A DNA stretch of 64,000 bases from Neobacillus niacini NBRC 15566 (GCF_001591505.1 NZ_BCVA01000019.1:1-64000), one strand, 5' to 3'; positions 8,066-17,956 are shown, counted from the first letter of the stretch. Numbers and translations: made by a program. Notes: generated by a model from the sequence alone, not told the origin.

Positions 8066-9604
8066 ATGAATAAGGTAAAAATTGATCCTGTCGTCTTTTG
8101 GTCATCATTGATTGTAATTGTAGCAGCCACATTATTGTTGGTCGTGAACCGTGAATCAGCAGAACCGGTGTTAAGCAGCTTGATGTCAGATATCACCTTT
8201 AAATTGGATTGGGCTTTTCAATTATTAACGGTAGGTTTATTTATTGTCCTAGTTTGGCTGATATTTGGCCGTTATGGAAAAATTAAATTGGGTGAGGGGA
8301 AACCTGAATTTTCTTCCTTTAGTTGGGGAGCAATGCTGTTTTGTGCCGGGATGGGAACCAGTATCATGTTCTGGTCGATTATGGAACCAATCTACTATTA
8401 TATTGGACCGCCATTTGGTATCGAAGCGAATAGCAATGAAGCGGCAGAATGGGCTGTTACATATGGGTTATTCCATTGGGGCATATCGGCATGGTCGCTT
8501 TACGCCTTACCAACGGTTACAATTGCCTATTCCTTTTTTGTAAAAAAACAATCCTCGTTAAAAATCAGTACTGCTTGCCGTGGGGCACTTGGTAAATATG
8601 CAGATGGCTGGGTTGGAAAGATCATTGATATCCTCGTGATCTGGAGCCTGGTTGGCGGACTTGGTACTTCTTTAGGATTAGGTGTTCCGATGATTTCTGC
8701 CGTTATTGGTGAAATTTTAGGGATGGAGCAATCTCTTGGTTTAAGTATCATCATCATTTTAATCTGGACTGTGATTTACTGTTCAAGTGCCTATATGGGA
8801 CTTTACAAAGGCATTCGTAAGTTAAGCGACATTAACGTTTACCTTGCATTGGCCCTTGCAATATTTGTTTTACTTGCTGGTCCAACGCTATTCATTTTAT
8901 CTTATTTTACAAACAGTTTAGGCCTTATGCTTCAGAATATTGTCCAAATGAGCTTCTATACGGATCCAATCAATAAAGGCGGCTTCCCGCAAGCTTGGAC
9001 TGTGTTCTACTGGGCTTGGTTCGCAGCAACAGCACCATTTATGGGTTTATTCGTTGCCCGTATTTCAAAAGGCAGGACAATTCGAGAATTAATCAGTTCC
9101 GTTCTCTTATGGGGTTCATTAGGAAGCTGGCTCTATTTTGCTGTCTTTGGCGGTTATTCTATGCACCTGCAATTAAATGATATTCTGCCAATTACACAAA
9201 TACTAGATTCTCAGGGTGGTCCAGCTGTTGTAGTTGAAGTTTTGAAAACGCTTCCTCTCAGCACAGTCGTATTAATATTCTTTGTCGTTTTAGGATTTAT
9301 TTTCCTGGCAACATCCTTGGATTCTGCAACTTATATTTTATCTGCGATTGCAACTAAGGAACTAAAAGATGGGCAAGAACCTGCCCGCTGGCACAGGCTG
9401 TTATGGGGTGGGATTTTAGCAGTAATGGCAATAGCACTACTCATGATTGGCGGATTAAATGTCATCCAAACCTCATCGGTGATCGTGTCAGTACCAGTAA
9501 TTATCATCTATATCTTATTAACAGTGTCATTATTGAGATGGTTGAAGCATGATCACAAGAATGTCTCATCGACGGAAAAGGACTTAGAAGAAAAGGCTGG
9601 GTGA
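8066..9604 (+). CDS. BCCT-family transporter (betaine/choline/carnitine type)
   Basis: A 512-residue permease with about twelve membrane segments. The BCCT signature region is clear: GMGTSIMFWSIMEPIYYY near residues 97-114, and an aromatic-rich stretch WAWFAATAPFMGLFVARISKGRTIRE. Such carriers import quaternary ammonium compounds such as glycine betaine, choline, carnitine or proline betaine, with Na+ or H+. The long osmosensory C-terminal extension of OpuD/BetP is short here. It leads an operon with a CocE-type hydrolase and a creatinase-like protein, which points to a nutritional rather than osmoprotective role. A second BCCT gene lies at 27323. Confidence 0.88.
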   Translation: MNKVKIDPVVFWSSLIVIVAATLLLVVNRESAEPVLSSLMSDITFKLDWAFQLLTVGLFIVLVWLIFGRYGKIKLGEGKPEFSSFSWGAMLFCAGMGTSIMFWSIMEPIYYYIGPPFGIEANSNEAAEWAVTYGLFHWGISAWSLYALPTVTIAYSFFVKKQSSLKISTACRGALGKYADGWVGKIIDILVIWSLVGGLGTSLGLGVPMISAVIGEILGMEQSLGLSIIIILIWTVIYCSSAYMGLYKGIRKLSDINVYLALALAIFVLLAGPTLFILSYFTNSLGLMLQNIVQMSFYTDPINKGGFPQAWTVFYWAWFAATAPFMGLFVARISKGRTIRELISSVLLWGSLGSWLYFAVFGGYSMHLQLNDILPITQILDSQGGPAVVVEVLKTLPLSTVVLIFFVVLGFIFLATSLDSATYILSAIATKELKDGQEPARWHRLLWGGILAVMAIALLMIGGLNVIQTSSVIVSVPVIIIYILLTVSLLRWLKHDHKNVSSTEKDLEEKAG

Positions 9605-9649
9605 TACTGGCTAAATTAGAAGGTGTGACAAAAGTTTGGAGGTTAACCA

Positions 9650-11698
9650 ATGGTTTTTAATGTACGTGATTCATTCCTGAAGATTAAGACTGAGTTTCCA
9701 CGTAAAGTTCGTGAAATCGAGCATGTTTGGATTCCAATGTCAGATGGGACTAGGCTTGCAGCACGAATTTGGCTTCCAGAGGATGCGGAGCAGAATCCAG
9801 TCCCTGCCATTCTGGAATATCTTCCTTACCGTAAAAATGACTTTACAGCCTTAAGGGATTCGATCCGTCATCCGTATTTTGCAGGTCATGGATATGCCAG
9901 TATCCGTGTGGATATGCGTGGTTGTGGTGATTCGGATGGTATTTTGTACGATGAATATTTGCCACAGGAGCAGGATGATGCTTTGGACGTGTTGAATTGG
10001 ATTGAGTCGCAGCCTTGGTCCACTGGTTCTGTTGGAATGATTGGGAAGTCTTGGGGGGGCTTTAATGGACTGCAGGTGGCGGCACGCCGTCACCCTGCCT
10101 TAAAGGCGATCATAACCCTTTGTTCCACAGATGACCGCTATGCGGATGATGTCCATTACATGGGCGGCTGTCTGCTTGCCTCGGATATGCAATGGTGGGC
10201 GTCGACTATGCTGGTCTACAATGGCCGGCCAGCTGACCCTAATGTTGTCGGTGAAGAGTGGCGCACCACATGGATGGAACGACTTGAGAAAACACCGCCA
10301 TTTGTTGAGGAATGGGTGAAGCACCAGCGTCGCGACGACTACTGGAAACACGGTTCAGTATGTGAAAACTATTCCGATATTAATATTCCTGTTTTTGCCG
10401 TCGGCGGCTGGGCAGATGGCTATACGAATGCAATCCTCAGGCTGCTTGGCGGGCTGACGGGTCCCCGCAAAGGATTAATTGGACCATGGGCACATGAGTA
10501 TCCGGAGGTCGCGGTGCCAGGTCCGGCAATCGGCTTCCTTCAGGAATGCTTACGCTGGTGGGATCAGTGGCTAAAAGGCATAGATACCGGGATTATGGAG
10601 GAACCGATGCTCCGGGCTTGGATGCAGGATAGTGTCCCGCCACAGGTCGATTATCCAGATCGCCCAGGGCGCTGGGTGGCAGAAAAAGAATGGCCGTCAC
10701 CGAATATTGTTCCGGCAGAATTCTGGTTAAACGGTCAGCAGTTAATAGAAAAACCAACTAAAGAGCAAGAGATTACCGTACCAAGTGTGCAAACTCATGG
10801 ACTTTATGCTGGCGTTTGGTGTCCTTTTGGGCAACCGGGTGATTTAGCGTCCGACCAACGCCTTGAAAATGGGCAGTCTGTATGCTTTACATCGGAGCAA
10901 CTAGAATCTCCAATGGAGATTCTCGGGTTTCCAGAGATTACGGTTGAGCTAGAGTCCGACAAGCAAAATGCACTACTTGCAGTACGCCTATGTGATGTTG
11001 CTCCTGATGGGGCAGCAACATTGGTCAGTTGGGGGATGCTGAATCTCACCCATCGTAAGAGCCATGAGCATCCAACTCCTTTAGTACCTGGGGAACGCTA
11101 CACAGTGAATGTTCGCCTCAATGCAATCGGGCATGTACTTCCAGCAGGGCACCGCTGGCAGGTAGCGCTGTCGCCAAACTACTGGCCGCATGCGTGGCCA
11201 TCACCTGAACCTGTCACATTAAAGGTATTCAGCAGTGAGAAAACTCGTCTTACATTGCCAGTTCGTCCGCCGCAAGAAAGGGACCAAGAACTTCCAGTTT
11301 TCGGTGCACCAGAGACAGCAAGGGTTGCAGAACGGGAGATTTTACGGAAAGAAAGCCGTACCCGTAAGGTTCACCACGATCTTATTAAAGGTGAATGGGT
11401 GCTTGAGGACTTTTCTGATGAAGGTGCACGTCGTCTCTTGGGCAATGGGGTCGAGTATGGAAGCACCAACCGCAATATTTATACAATTGCTGAGGGTGAT
11501 CCGTTATCAGCAGAGGTGTGTTGTGAATGGACGTTAGATGTAGGACGCGGCGAGTGGCAGACCCGGCTGGAAAGTGTCAGTACGATGAAAGCAGATGCGG
11601 AACGATTTTTTATAACAAATGAACTTACAGCGTTTGAGGGTGAGAAACAGGTTTTTACGAAAAAGTGGAATACTGAGATCCCCCGAGACTTTGTTTAA
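9650..11698 (+). CDS. CocE/NonD-family alpha/beta hydrolase
   Basis: A 682-residue hydrolase of the X-Pro dipeptidyl-peptidase/cocaine-esterase superfamily (S15-like fold plus C-terminal jelly-roll). The triad is readable: Ser134 in GKSWGGFNG, Asp256 in GGWADGYTN and His282 in GPWAHEYPE. The C-terminal domain carries the family pattern HVLPAGHRWQVALSPNYWP. There is no signal peptide, so it acts on an imported substrate. Members cleave esters or amides. Between a BCCT carrier and a creatinase-like M24 protein, an ester or amide of a quaternary amine or N-methylated amino acid is a reasonable guess, but the substrate cannot be read from sequence. Confidence 0.85.
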   Translation: MVFNVRDSFLKIKTEFPRKVREIEHVWIPMSDGTRLAARIWLPEDAEQNPVPAILEYLPYRKNDFTALRDSIRHPYFAGHGYASIRVDMRGCGDSDGILYDEYLPQEQDDALDVLNWIESQPWSTGSVGMIGKSWGGFNGLQVAARRHPALKAIITLCSTDDRYADDVHYMGGCLLASDMQWWASTMLVYNGRPADPNVVGEEWRTTWMERLEKTPPFVEEWVKHQRRDDYWKHGSVCENYSDINIPVFAVGGWADGYTNAILRLLGGLTGPRKGLIGPWAHEYPEVAVPGPAIGFLQECLRWWDQWLKGIDTGIMEEPMLRAWMQDSVPPQVDYPDRPGRWVAEKEWPSPNIVPAEFWLNGQQLIEKPTKEQEITVPSVQTHGLYAGVWCPFGQPGDLASDQRLENGQSVCFTSEQLESPMEILGFPEITVELESDKQNALLAVRLCDVAPDGAATLVSWGMLNLTHRKSHEHPTPLVPGERYTVNVRLNAIGHVLPAGHRWQVALSPNYWPHAWPSPEPVTLKVFSSEKTRLTLPVRPPQERDQELPVFGAPETARVAEREILRKESRTRKVHHDLIKGEWVLEDFSDEGARRLLGNGVEYGSTNRNIYTIAEGDPLSAEVCCEWTLDVGRGEWQTRLESVSTMKADAERFFITNELTAFEGEKQVFTKKWNTEIPRDFV

Positions 11699-11726
11699 TA
11701 GTTTGAATGAATAATAGGTTTTGATA

Positions 11727-11770
11727 TGTCCTCTGTAAAACTTTAGTGTTTTTTCAGGGGGCTTTTCTCT
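11727..11770 (+). terminator. Possible terminator or attenuator hairpin
   Basis: CCTCTG with following AAAAC can pair with GTGTTTT and CAGGGG, leaving a short loop; the next bases are T-rich (CTTTTCTCT). It lies within the operon between the CocE and M24 genes, so it may only reduce read-through. Confidence 0.45.
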
Positions 11771-11800
11771 GCTTGAAAAAAAAAAAGGGAGGTTTTTTCG

Positions 11801-12934
11801 ATGAACATTAAAAAACGACTTGAGACATTTCGGTGCTTTATGTCTGAAAAACAAATTGAGTTAAGCGTGATTTGGGAGCCGGACAATCAATATTATCTAA
11901 GTGGTTTTCGGGCGATTACTTACTCTCGCCCCATTGTCACACTCATTAGTCATGAGGGAACAGAGCTCATTGTTCCCGGACTAGAAGAGGTTCATGCTGC
12001 TGAGAAAGCTAAAGTTGATAAACTCTATGTCTATTATGAACAAATAGATATGAGACATCGAGAGGTTTCATATCTTGACCATTTATCAAGATTGTTAAAG
12101 AAATACCCTTCTGGAACAAAGCTTGGGGTTGAAATGGAAATCCTGCCTTCAAGCGTATCTTTGTACCTGGAGCAATTTGGATTCAGGTTAGTGGATATCG
12201 GTCAAAAGGTTGTGAATATGCGGGCGATTAAAGATGAGGATGAAATTGAAAGGCTCAAAGTTGCCGGTAAGTTATCCGATTATGCAATCGAAGAATCGCT
12301 AAAACACGTGCGGGCTGGAATTAGCGAGTTAGAATTTGACTCTTATGGTGATCGATTACTGCTGGAGATTGCCTCAGCGAAATATCCAGAGGAGATTATT
12401 GGCTACGAAAACTGGACGTGTTCAGGAATAAAGCGGAGTGAAATGCCGCATCTGTATTCAAGTACTAGAAAATTTCAAGAGGGTGATGTGGTCATTCATA
12501 GCCGTCAGGTATGGTTCAATGGCTATAGGGCTGAAAATGAACGGACATTTTTTGTAGGCCAGCCTTCTGAAAAACAAAAAGATCTTTTAAAGTTAGCAAT
12601 TGAAGCACAGAGGGTTGCAATGGAATTAATTCGGCCAGGAATCACGGCAAGGGAAGTGGATTTAGCCTCTTATGAAGTTTTTAAAAAGGCTGGTTATGGT
12701 GAGTATGTAAACCATCGGGTCGGCCATGGTTTGGGATTGTCCGAGCATGAAGAACCTTACCTGCGTTTTGATAATGAGTTGATTTTACAAAAAGGGATGG
12801 TCTATACCATAGAACCTGGGGTATATGTCCCAGGACTAGGGGGATTCCGGCATTCTGATACGGTCATTTTAACGAAAGATGGCAGCTATTCTATTACCCA
12901 GTATCCAAGAGAAATTGACTCTCTCACGTTTTAA
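11801..12934 (+). CDS. Creatinase-like M24 hydrolase lacking metal ligands
   Basis: A 377-residue pita-bread-fold protein with a creatinase N-terminal domain and an M24 C-terminal domain. The metal-binding acids of true Xaa-Pro peptidases are missing. The first Asp position reads IHSRQVW, the second reads GYRAENERT (residues 241-249), and the last Glu is Ser in FRHSDTV. Instead it shares with creatinase the block H217...RK.Q.GD and the GY.A.ERT.FVG pattern, where the creatinase catalytic His is His232 (my recollection of the family). It is thus likely a metal-independent C-N hydrolase, not a prolidase. It follows BCCT and CocE genes and precedes UPF0316. The canonical M24 protein at 56780 is a useful contrast. 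Confidence 0.72.
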   Translation: MNIKKRLETFRCFMSEKQIELSVIWEPDNQYYLSGFRAITYSRPIVTLISHEGTELIVPGLEEVHAAEKAKVDKLYVYYEQIDMRHREVSYLDHLSRLLKKYPSGTKLGVEMEILPSSVSLYLEQFGFRLVDIGQKVVNMRAIKDEDEIERLKVAGKLSDYAIEESLKHVRAGISELEFDSYGDRLLLEIASAKYPEEIIGYENWTCSGIKRSEMPHLYSSTRKFQEGDVVIHSRQVWFNGYRAENERTFFVGQPSEKQKDLLKLAIEAQRVAMELIRPGITAREVDLASYEVFKKAGYGEYVNHRVGHGLGLSEHEEPYLRFDNELILQKGMVYTIEPGVYVPGLGGFRHSDTVILTKDGSYSITQYPREIDSLTF

Positions 12935-12963
12935 AGAAGTTTGCCATTTATGGAGGCGGAGAA

Positions 12964-13500
12964 ATGCCATCGATCATCCTCGTTATTATTGGGATTAATA
13001 TTGTCTATGTTTCATTATTTACATTACGTGTCATTCTTGTCATTAAAGGCTTCAAGGTGCTAGCCTCTATCCTTTCTATGGGGGAAGTGTTTGTTTATCT
13101 GATGGGGTTGACAATTGTTCTCGATAATCTAGATAAACCTCTAAATATCGCAGCCTACTGTTTTGGCTGGGGGCTTGGCGTGTATATTGGCAGTAAAATT
13201 GAATCCTATCTAGCACTTGGTTACACGGTTTTGGAGGTTATCGTTGATTCAGTGGACTTTAATCTGCCTGATAAAATCAGGGAGCAAGGGTATGGTGTAA
13301 CCTCGTGGCTGGCTGATGGAAAAGATGGGAAACGCTTAGCCATGAAAGTTTTAACGAAGAGAAACAATGAGCAAAAGCTAAGAAAGCAGGTCTTAACGTT
13401 TGCCCCTAAGGCTTTTATGATATCCTACGAACCAACGCATTTTGATGGCGGTTTTTTACTAAAAAGAATAAATCCCAATAATATAAAAAAAGTCATTTAA
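12964..13500 (+). CDS. UPF0316 membrane protein (DUF2179-type)
   Basis: A 178-residue protein with three N-terminal membrane helices and a C-terminal soluble domain of the DUF2179 type, like Bacillus YebE. The family has no established biochemical role. GGAGGCGGAG lies just upstream of the ATG and the gap to the M24 gene is 29 bases, so it is co-transcribed with the BCCT/CocE/M24 genes. A terminator follows. Its presence in this operon may be accidental. Confidence 0.8.
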   Translation: MPSIILVIIGINIVYVSLFTLRVILVIKGFKVLASILSMGEVFVYLMGLTIVLDNLDKPLNIAAYCFGWGLGVYIGSKIESYLALGYTVLEVIVDSVDFNLPDKIREQGYGVTSWLADGKDGKRLAMKVLTKRNNEQKLRKQVLTFAPKAFMISYEPTHFDGGFLLKRINPNNIKKVI

Positions 13501-13520
13501 TGCTGTATATATGGCGAAGG

Positions 13521-13556
13521 AGGGACCGCAGGATTAAACCCAGCGATCCCTTTTTT
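13521..13556. terminator. Terminator between convergent genes
   Basis: AGGGACCGC (13521-13529) pairs with GCGATCCCT (13543-13551) with one C/A mismatch, followed by T6. It ends the BCCT operon just before the stop of the convergent regulator. Confidence 0.7.
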
Positions 13557-15114
13557 ATATTCGGTATTTCTTCATTTTGCTATAGAGTGTTACACGGGAC
13601 ATTCCAAGCATTTTTGCAGCTGCTGATTTGTTTCCGTATGTTTTTGTTAGTGCATGAATGATTTTTGATGGCTCATCCTCGACAAGTTCCTCCCTAAGGA
13701 TATTTACTTGTGGCTGCTGCGTGCTTTTAAACAGTTCTTTCGGCAATTGAAAAGAGGTTATTTTATTATCATCATCTGATAAAATCATCATCCGTTCCAT
13801 GGTGTTTTTCAACTGGCGAATGTTGCCGTTCCAAGGGGAATGCATAAGGGTTACCATTACTTCAGGGGCAATCTCAGGAACAGGCTTTTGATATTTAATA
13901 GAGTATTCTTTTAAAAACATTTGGACAAGCTCCGGTAAATCTTCTATTCTATCACGAAGCGGCGGAATCGATATCGAGACAACATTTAAGCGGTAGTACA
14001 AGTCCTCGCGAAACCCTCCGTTTTCCACCATTTCCTCCAAATCTTGGTTTGTGGCAGAAATAATGCGTACATCAACTGGAATCGGCTTGTTTCCGCCAAC
14101 CCGGTAATATTGTTTTTCTTGTAAGACACGGAGCAGTTTTACCTGGAGCTCAAGTGGGAGCTCACCGATTTCATCTAAAAATAATGTTCCGCCTTCAGCA
14201 GTTGCAATCTTTCCAAGTTTCCCTTCTTTGATGGCACCAGTAAAGGCACCTTTTTCATAGCCAAATAATTCACTTTCGAATAGGGCAGATGGGATAGCCC
14301 CGCAGTTAAGGTCGAAGAACGGTCCGGCTGACCGGGCACTCGCATTATGAATTGCCTGAGCAAATAATTCCTTCCCCACCCCGCTTTCACCCGTAATCAG
14401 GACGGGAGCATCTGTTTTAGCAACTTTTTTAGCCAAAGTAATGACCGAATTTAATGCTTGACTGCGGCCCTTAATTTTATGAAACGGGTCTTCCTCATGC
14501 CTGATTTTTATTTTACTTTCAAGGTCTTGAATATAGGCGGTGGTGGTTGTTAATTCATTGTTGAGTTTAACGATATTGGTAATCTCTCGTTCAACAGAAA
14601 TTCCGCCGATGACACTGCCCCGAGCAACAACAGGCAGGGTGTTAATCAATACGTGAACATCCTCTTTTGGCTGGTTATATTGACGGAGGACCTCCTTGCC
14701 CTCCTGTAATGTCGCCATTAATACCACAGATTCCTCTTTAAAAAAGTCTGTAATTTGTGAGCCAATAATTTTTTCTGCGGAAGTTTCGTAGAGTTCTTCC
14801 GCCTTTGGATTCCACGCCACTACTTTTCCATTGTTATCCACAATGGTAATCGCATCATCAACGGCTCTGAGCAAGGTTTGATAGACATTTTCAAGGCTTT
14901 TCCACTCTTGAAAGATAACTTCTATTAAAGTAGTAAAAGGAACGAATCGTGAAGGTGCACCATTTTCATCGACTAAAAGAAGGTCTTGTTGCGGGACAAG
15001 TTCCTCTAAATCAGAAAGCATACTGTTAAGAGAGTAAGCTTTCATCCTTTCGATCGATCCACCTTCGTATATAGGTTTTGATAGTGAGTATAGAGACCGT
15101 TTCTCCTTTAACAT
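13555..15114 (-). CDS. Sigma-54 enhancer-binding activator of proline catabolism
   Basis: A 519-residue RocR-type activator. It has an N-terminal region with a PAS domain (AVDDAITIVDNNGKVVAWN), an AAA+ domain with Walker A GESGVGKE, the sigma-54 contact loop GAFTGA and Walker B GGTLFLDEIGE, and a C-terminal Fis-type helix (NKSAAAKMLGMSRVTLYSKM). I use ATG 15114, preceded by AAGGTGA. It is divergent from a P5C dehydrogenase gene that has a textbook -24/-12 promoter, so it very probably activates proline degradation, with proline or P5C as signal. The ligand is inferred. It is paralogous to the activator at 47583. Confidence 0.88.
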   Translation of the reverse strand: MLKEKRSLYSLSKPIYEGGSIERMKAYSLNSMLSDLEELVPQQDLLLVDENGAPSRFVPFTTLIEVIFQEWKSLENVYQTLLRAVDDAITIVDNNGKVVAWNPKAEELYETSAEKIIGSQITDFFKEESVVLMATLQEGKEVLRQYNQPKEDVHVLINTLPVVARGSVIGGISVEREITNIVKLNNELTTTTAYIQDLESKIKIRHEEDPFHKIKGRSQALNSVITLAKKVAKTDAPVLITGESGVGKELFAQAIHNASARSAGPFFDLNCGAIPSALFESELFGYEKGAFTGAIKEGKLGKIATAEGGTLFLDEIGELPLELQVKLLRVLQEKQYYRVGGNKPIPVDVRIISATNQDLEEMVENGGFREDLYYRLNVVSISIPPLRDRIEDLPELVQMFLKEYSIKYQKPVPEIAPEVMVTLMHSPWNGNIRQLKNTMERMMILSDDDNKITSFQLPKELFKSTQQPQVNILREELVEDEPSKIIHALTKTYGNKSAAAKMLGMSRVTLYSKMKKYRI

Positions 15115-15161
15115 TGAATTCACCTTTTTTACAGTTTAATGGTTTACAACTATGTTTACCC

Positions 15162-15201
15162 TTTACACTAAGTTTACACTTTTGTTAAGGAAATGTGTAC
15201 A
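15162..15201. promoter_or_regulatory. Candidate upstream activating sequence, proline operon
   Basis: TTTACAC occurs at 15162-15168 and again at 15173-15179, 11 bp apart (one helical turn). An inverted near-copy GTGTACA lies at 15195-15201. The group ends about 40 bp upstream of the -24 element, a plausible position for an enhancer-binding protein. Confidence 0.5.
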
Positions 15202-15241
15202 TAATCTTCTGAAAAAGTCGCTAATAATGGATGTTTACATT

Positions 15242-15257
15242 TGGCACGATAATTGCA
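15242..15257 (+). promoter_or_regulatory. Sigma-54 (-24/-12) promoter, proline operon
   Basis: TGGCAC (15242-15247), five bases, then TTGCA (15253-15257) match the sigma-54 consensus exactly, with GG and GC in register. The predicted start is near 15268, just ahead of the GAGGGGG ribosome binding site at 15281. Confidence 0.92.
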
Positions 15258-15293
15258 AGTTTAATGGTATAAACATTATTGAGGGGGATTATG

Positions 15294-16838
15294 ATGTTAC
15301 CTTATAAACATGAGCCATTTACTGATTTTTCAAAGGAAGAGAATTACCGTGCTCTAAGAAGTGCATTAGAACTTGTAAATTCACAGCTTGGAAAGGAATA
15401 TCCGCTAATAATTGGCGGAGAAAGGGTTGTGACCGAGCAAAAAATCACTTCTTATAATCCAGCAAACAAAGAAGAAGTCGTTGGAGTGGTTTCAAAGGCA
15501 AGCCAGGAACTGGCTGAAACAGCTATGCAGGATGCCTTGAAAGCATTTGAGTCTTGGAAGGAAGTTAGTCCGGCTATCCGTGCGAATGTGTTGTTTCGCG
15601 CTGCTGCAATTATGCGCAGACGAAAGCATGAATTTTCTGCCTATCTTATAAAAGAGGCAGGAAAGCCTTGGAAAGAAGCCGATGCCGATACAGCTGAAGC
15701 GATTGATTTTATCGAGTATTATGCCCGGCAAATGGTGAAGCTTCAAACTGGCGTACCTGTTCAAAGCCGTGAAGGGGAATTTAATCAATTCCATTACATT
15801 CCGCTGGGAGTAGGTGTCATTATTTCTCCATTCAATTTCCCGTTGGCAATTATGGCAGGGACCGCTGTAGCAGCAATCGTTTCTGGTAATCCGATTCTAT
15901 TAAAGCCGGCTAATAACACACCAGTAGTTGCCGCTAAGTTTGTGGAATTAATGGAAGAAGCAGGTCTTCCAGCAGGTGTGCTCAATTTTATTCCAGGTAG
16001 TGGTGCGGAAATTGGGGATTACCTCATCGACCATCCAAAAACTCGTTTCGTTTCATTTACAGGATCACGTGAAGTCGGATGCAGGATTTATGAGCGTGCT
16101 GCTAAGGTTCATCCCGGGCAAATTTGGTTAAAACGTGTGATTGCCGAAATGGGCGGAAAAGACACGGTTGTCGTTGACTCCGATGCGGATTTAGATCTTG
16201 CTGCTGCTTCCATCGTGTATTCTGCGTTCGGATTCTCAGGTCAGAAGTGCTCAGCAGGATCTCGGGCTGTTGTTCATCAGGATGTGTATGAAGAAGTGCT
16301 TACAAAAGCAGTTGCGTTAACCGAAACCTTAACAGTAGGAAACCCGGAAGAGGCCTCCACCTATATGGGGCCAGTTATCGACAAGGCTGCTTTTGACAAA
16401 ATTATGAGTTATATCGCGGTCGGGAAAGAAGAGGGACGGTTAGCGGCCGGCGGTAATGGGGATGACTCAAAGGGGTACTTTATTGAACCTACGATTATTG
16501 CGGATGTAGCGGAGAATGCCCGCCTTATGCAGGAAGAGATTTTTGGACCAGTTGTTGCTTTCTGTAAGGCACGTGACTTTGACCATATGATGGAAATCGC
16601 AAACAATACCGATTATGGATTAACAGGAGCCTTACTCTCTAACAATCGCAGCCATATCGAAAGAGCTAGAAAAGAATTTCATGTAGGAAACTTATATTTT
16701 AATAGAGGATGTACAGGAGCAATCGTTGGTTACCAGCCATTTGGGGGATTCAATATGTCAGGTACCGATTCAAAAGCAGGTGGACCAGATTACCTTTTAC
16801 TTCATATGCAAGCAAAAACTACTTCTGAAATGTTCTAA
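15294..16838 (+). CDS. putC: 1-pyrroline-5-carboxylate dehydrogenase
   Basis: A 514-residue NAD-dependent aldehyde dehydrogenase oxidising glutamate-5-semialdehyde/P5C to glutamate. It is closely similar along its length to Bacillus RocA/PutC as I remember it (HEPFTDF at the N-terminus, [38 protein letters not shown] at the C-terminus). The catalytic Cys lies in [10 protein letters not shown] and the general-base Glu in [11 protein letters not shown] 15294 is six bases after GAGGGGG; ATG 15291 is possible. The sigma-54 promoter and the following proline dehydrogenase make it the second enzyme of proline degradation. Confidence 0.95.
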   Translation: MLPYKHEPFTDFSKEENYRALRSALELVNSQLGKEYPLIIGGERVVTEQKITSYNPANKEEVVGVVSKASQELAETAMQDALKAFESWKEVSPAIRANVLFRAAAIMRRRKHEFSAYLIKEAGKPWKEADADTAEAIDFIEYYARQMVKLQTGVPVQSREGEFNQFHYIPLGVGVIISPFNFPLAIMAGTAVAAIVSGNPILLKPANNTPVVAAKFVELMEEAGLPAGVLNFIPGSGAEIGDYLIDHPKTRFVSFTGSREVGCRIYERAAKVHPGQIWLKRVIAEMGGKDTVVVDSDADLDLAAASIVYSAFGFSGQKCSAGSRAVVHQDVYEEVLTKAVALTETLTVGNPEEASTYMGPVIDKAAFDKIMSYIAVGKEEGRLAAGGNGDDSKGYFIEPTIIADVAENARLMQEEIFGPVVAFCKARDFDHMMEIANNTDYGLTGALLSNNRSHIERARKEFHVGNLYFNRGCTGAIVGYQPFGGFNMSGTDSKAGGPDYLLLHMQAKTTSEMF

Positions 16839-16920
16839 ATTAGATTTGTGGAAGCATGATTAAGGGGGTTCGGCCACTGCGGTTTTCGGTTGGCGATTCA
16901 TGATAATTGGAGGAGTAATA

Positions 16921-17835
16921 ATGATTGAGGCTATTTCAAAGAACTTTTTCCTGCGCGTGTCACAAAGTAAAAAATTGAATAAAGCAGCTCAAAAATGGGG
17001 CTTGCGGTTTGGTGCCAGCCAGGTCGTTGCTGGTGATAATTTAGAAACTGCCATTGTTAAAGTTAATGAATTAAACAGAAAAGGCTTAAAATGTACATTA
17101 GATCATTTAGGTGAATTTGTTTCGAGTAAGGAAGAAGCAAGTGCTGCAACAGAATACTGCCTCAGGACTTTGGATGCAATGGAAAAGTCAAAGGTTGATG
17201 GGAATCTTTCCGTAAAAATGACACAGCTCGGATTAGATATCGATTATAAATTTTGCCTTGAGAATATGAAAAAAATTGTTTCTAGGGCAAAAAAATATGG
17301 CAATTTTGTCCGCATCGACATGGAAGATTCCTCACGTACACAGATTACACTTAATATTTTAAAAGAATTGCAAAGAGAGTATGATAATGTAGGCACCGTT
17401 ATCCAAGCTTATCTTTACCGCTCTGAAAAGGATATAAAGGACTTGGCAGGAGTCCCGCTTCGACTTGTAAAAGGGGCATATAAGGAACCTGTAGATGTCG
17501 CATTTCAAGAGAAGCAGCAAGTAAATGATAACTATCTGAGGATTATCAAAGCCCATTTGTTAAGCGGTAGTTATACGGCAATTGCCAGTCATGACCATAC
17601 AATCATTGAAAAGGTAAAACAGTTTGTGAAGCAGGAAAACATTCCAAACAGTCAATTTGAATTTCAATTTTTGTATGGATTCCGTAATGAGCTTCAGTTA
17701 AGCCTTGTAAAAGAGGGATACACCGTACGTGTATACGTACCATTTGGTAATGACTGGTTCGGGTATTTTATGCGCCGTCTTGCTGAAAGACCACAAAATA
17801 TTGGCTTTGCACTTAGAGGATTTTTCAATAAATAA
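16921..17835 (+). CDS. putB: Proline dehydrogenase, FAD-dependent
   Basis: A 304-residue monofunctional proline dehydrogenase (PutB/FadM type) oxidising L-proline to P5C and passing electrons to the quinone pool. Barrel motifs of the family are visible: SVKMTQLGLD, VRIDMEDS, RLVKGAYKEP, and the C-terminal YVPFGNDWFGYFMRRLAERPQN with the substrate-binding RR..E. ATG 16921 follows GGAGGAG at the right distance; an earlier ATG at 16900 does not. The order dehydrogenase-of-P5C first, proline dehydrogenase second differs from B. subtilis putBCP, and no proline permease (PutP) is in the unit. An (AATA)n run overlaps the stop codon. Confidence 0.93.
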   Translation: MIEAISKNFFLRVSQSKKLNKAAQKWGLRFGASQVVAGDNLETAIVKVNELNRKGLKCTLDHLGEFVSSKEEASAATEYCLRTLDAMEKSKVDGNLSVKMTQLGLDIDYKFCLENMKKIVSRAKKYGNFVRIDMEDSSRTQITLNILKELQREYDNVGTVIQAYLYRSEKDIKDLAGVPLRLVKGAYKEPVDVAFQEKQQVNDNYLRIIKAHLLSGSYTAIASHDHTIIEKVKQFVKQENIPNSQFEFQFLYGFRNELQLSLVKEGYTVRVYVPFGNDWFGYFMRRLAERPQNIGFALRGFFNK

Positions 17836-17884
17836 ATAAATAAATAAATGGAAAAGCTTATGCATGCTGATGATTAGAACAAAG

Positions 17885-17935
17885 AAAGTGCCTGGAACCA
17901 TCCATAAAAATTGGAAGGTGCCAGGCACTTTTTAA
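17885..17935. terminator. Terminator after putB
   Basis: AAAGTGCCTGG (17885-17895) and CCAGGCACTTT (17921-17931) form an 11-bp stem enclosing a second pairing CCA(T)CC/GGAAGG, followed by T residues. This GTGCC(A/T)GGCAC hairpin style is common in Bacillaceae. It also serves the convergent EamA gene. Confidence 0.85.
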
Positions 17936-17956
17936 TATATAGTTGATTTTGAAACT

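Noticed and set aside
17828..17848. (AATA)n run overlapping the putB stop codon
   Set aside because: A short simple-sequence run with several in-frame stops; it is too short to suggest function.
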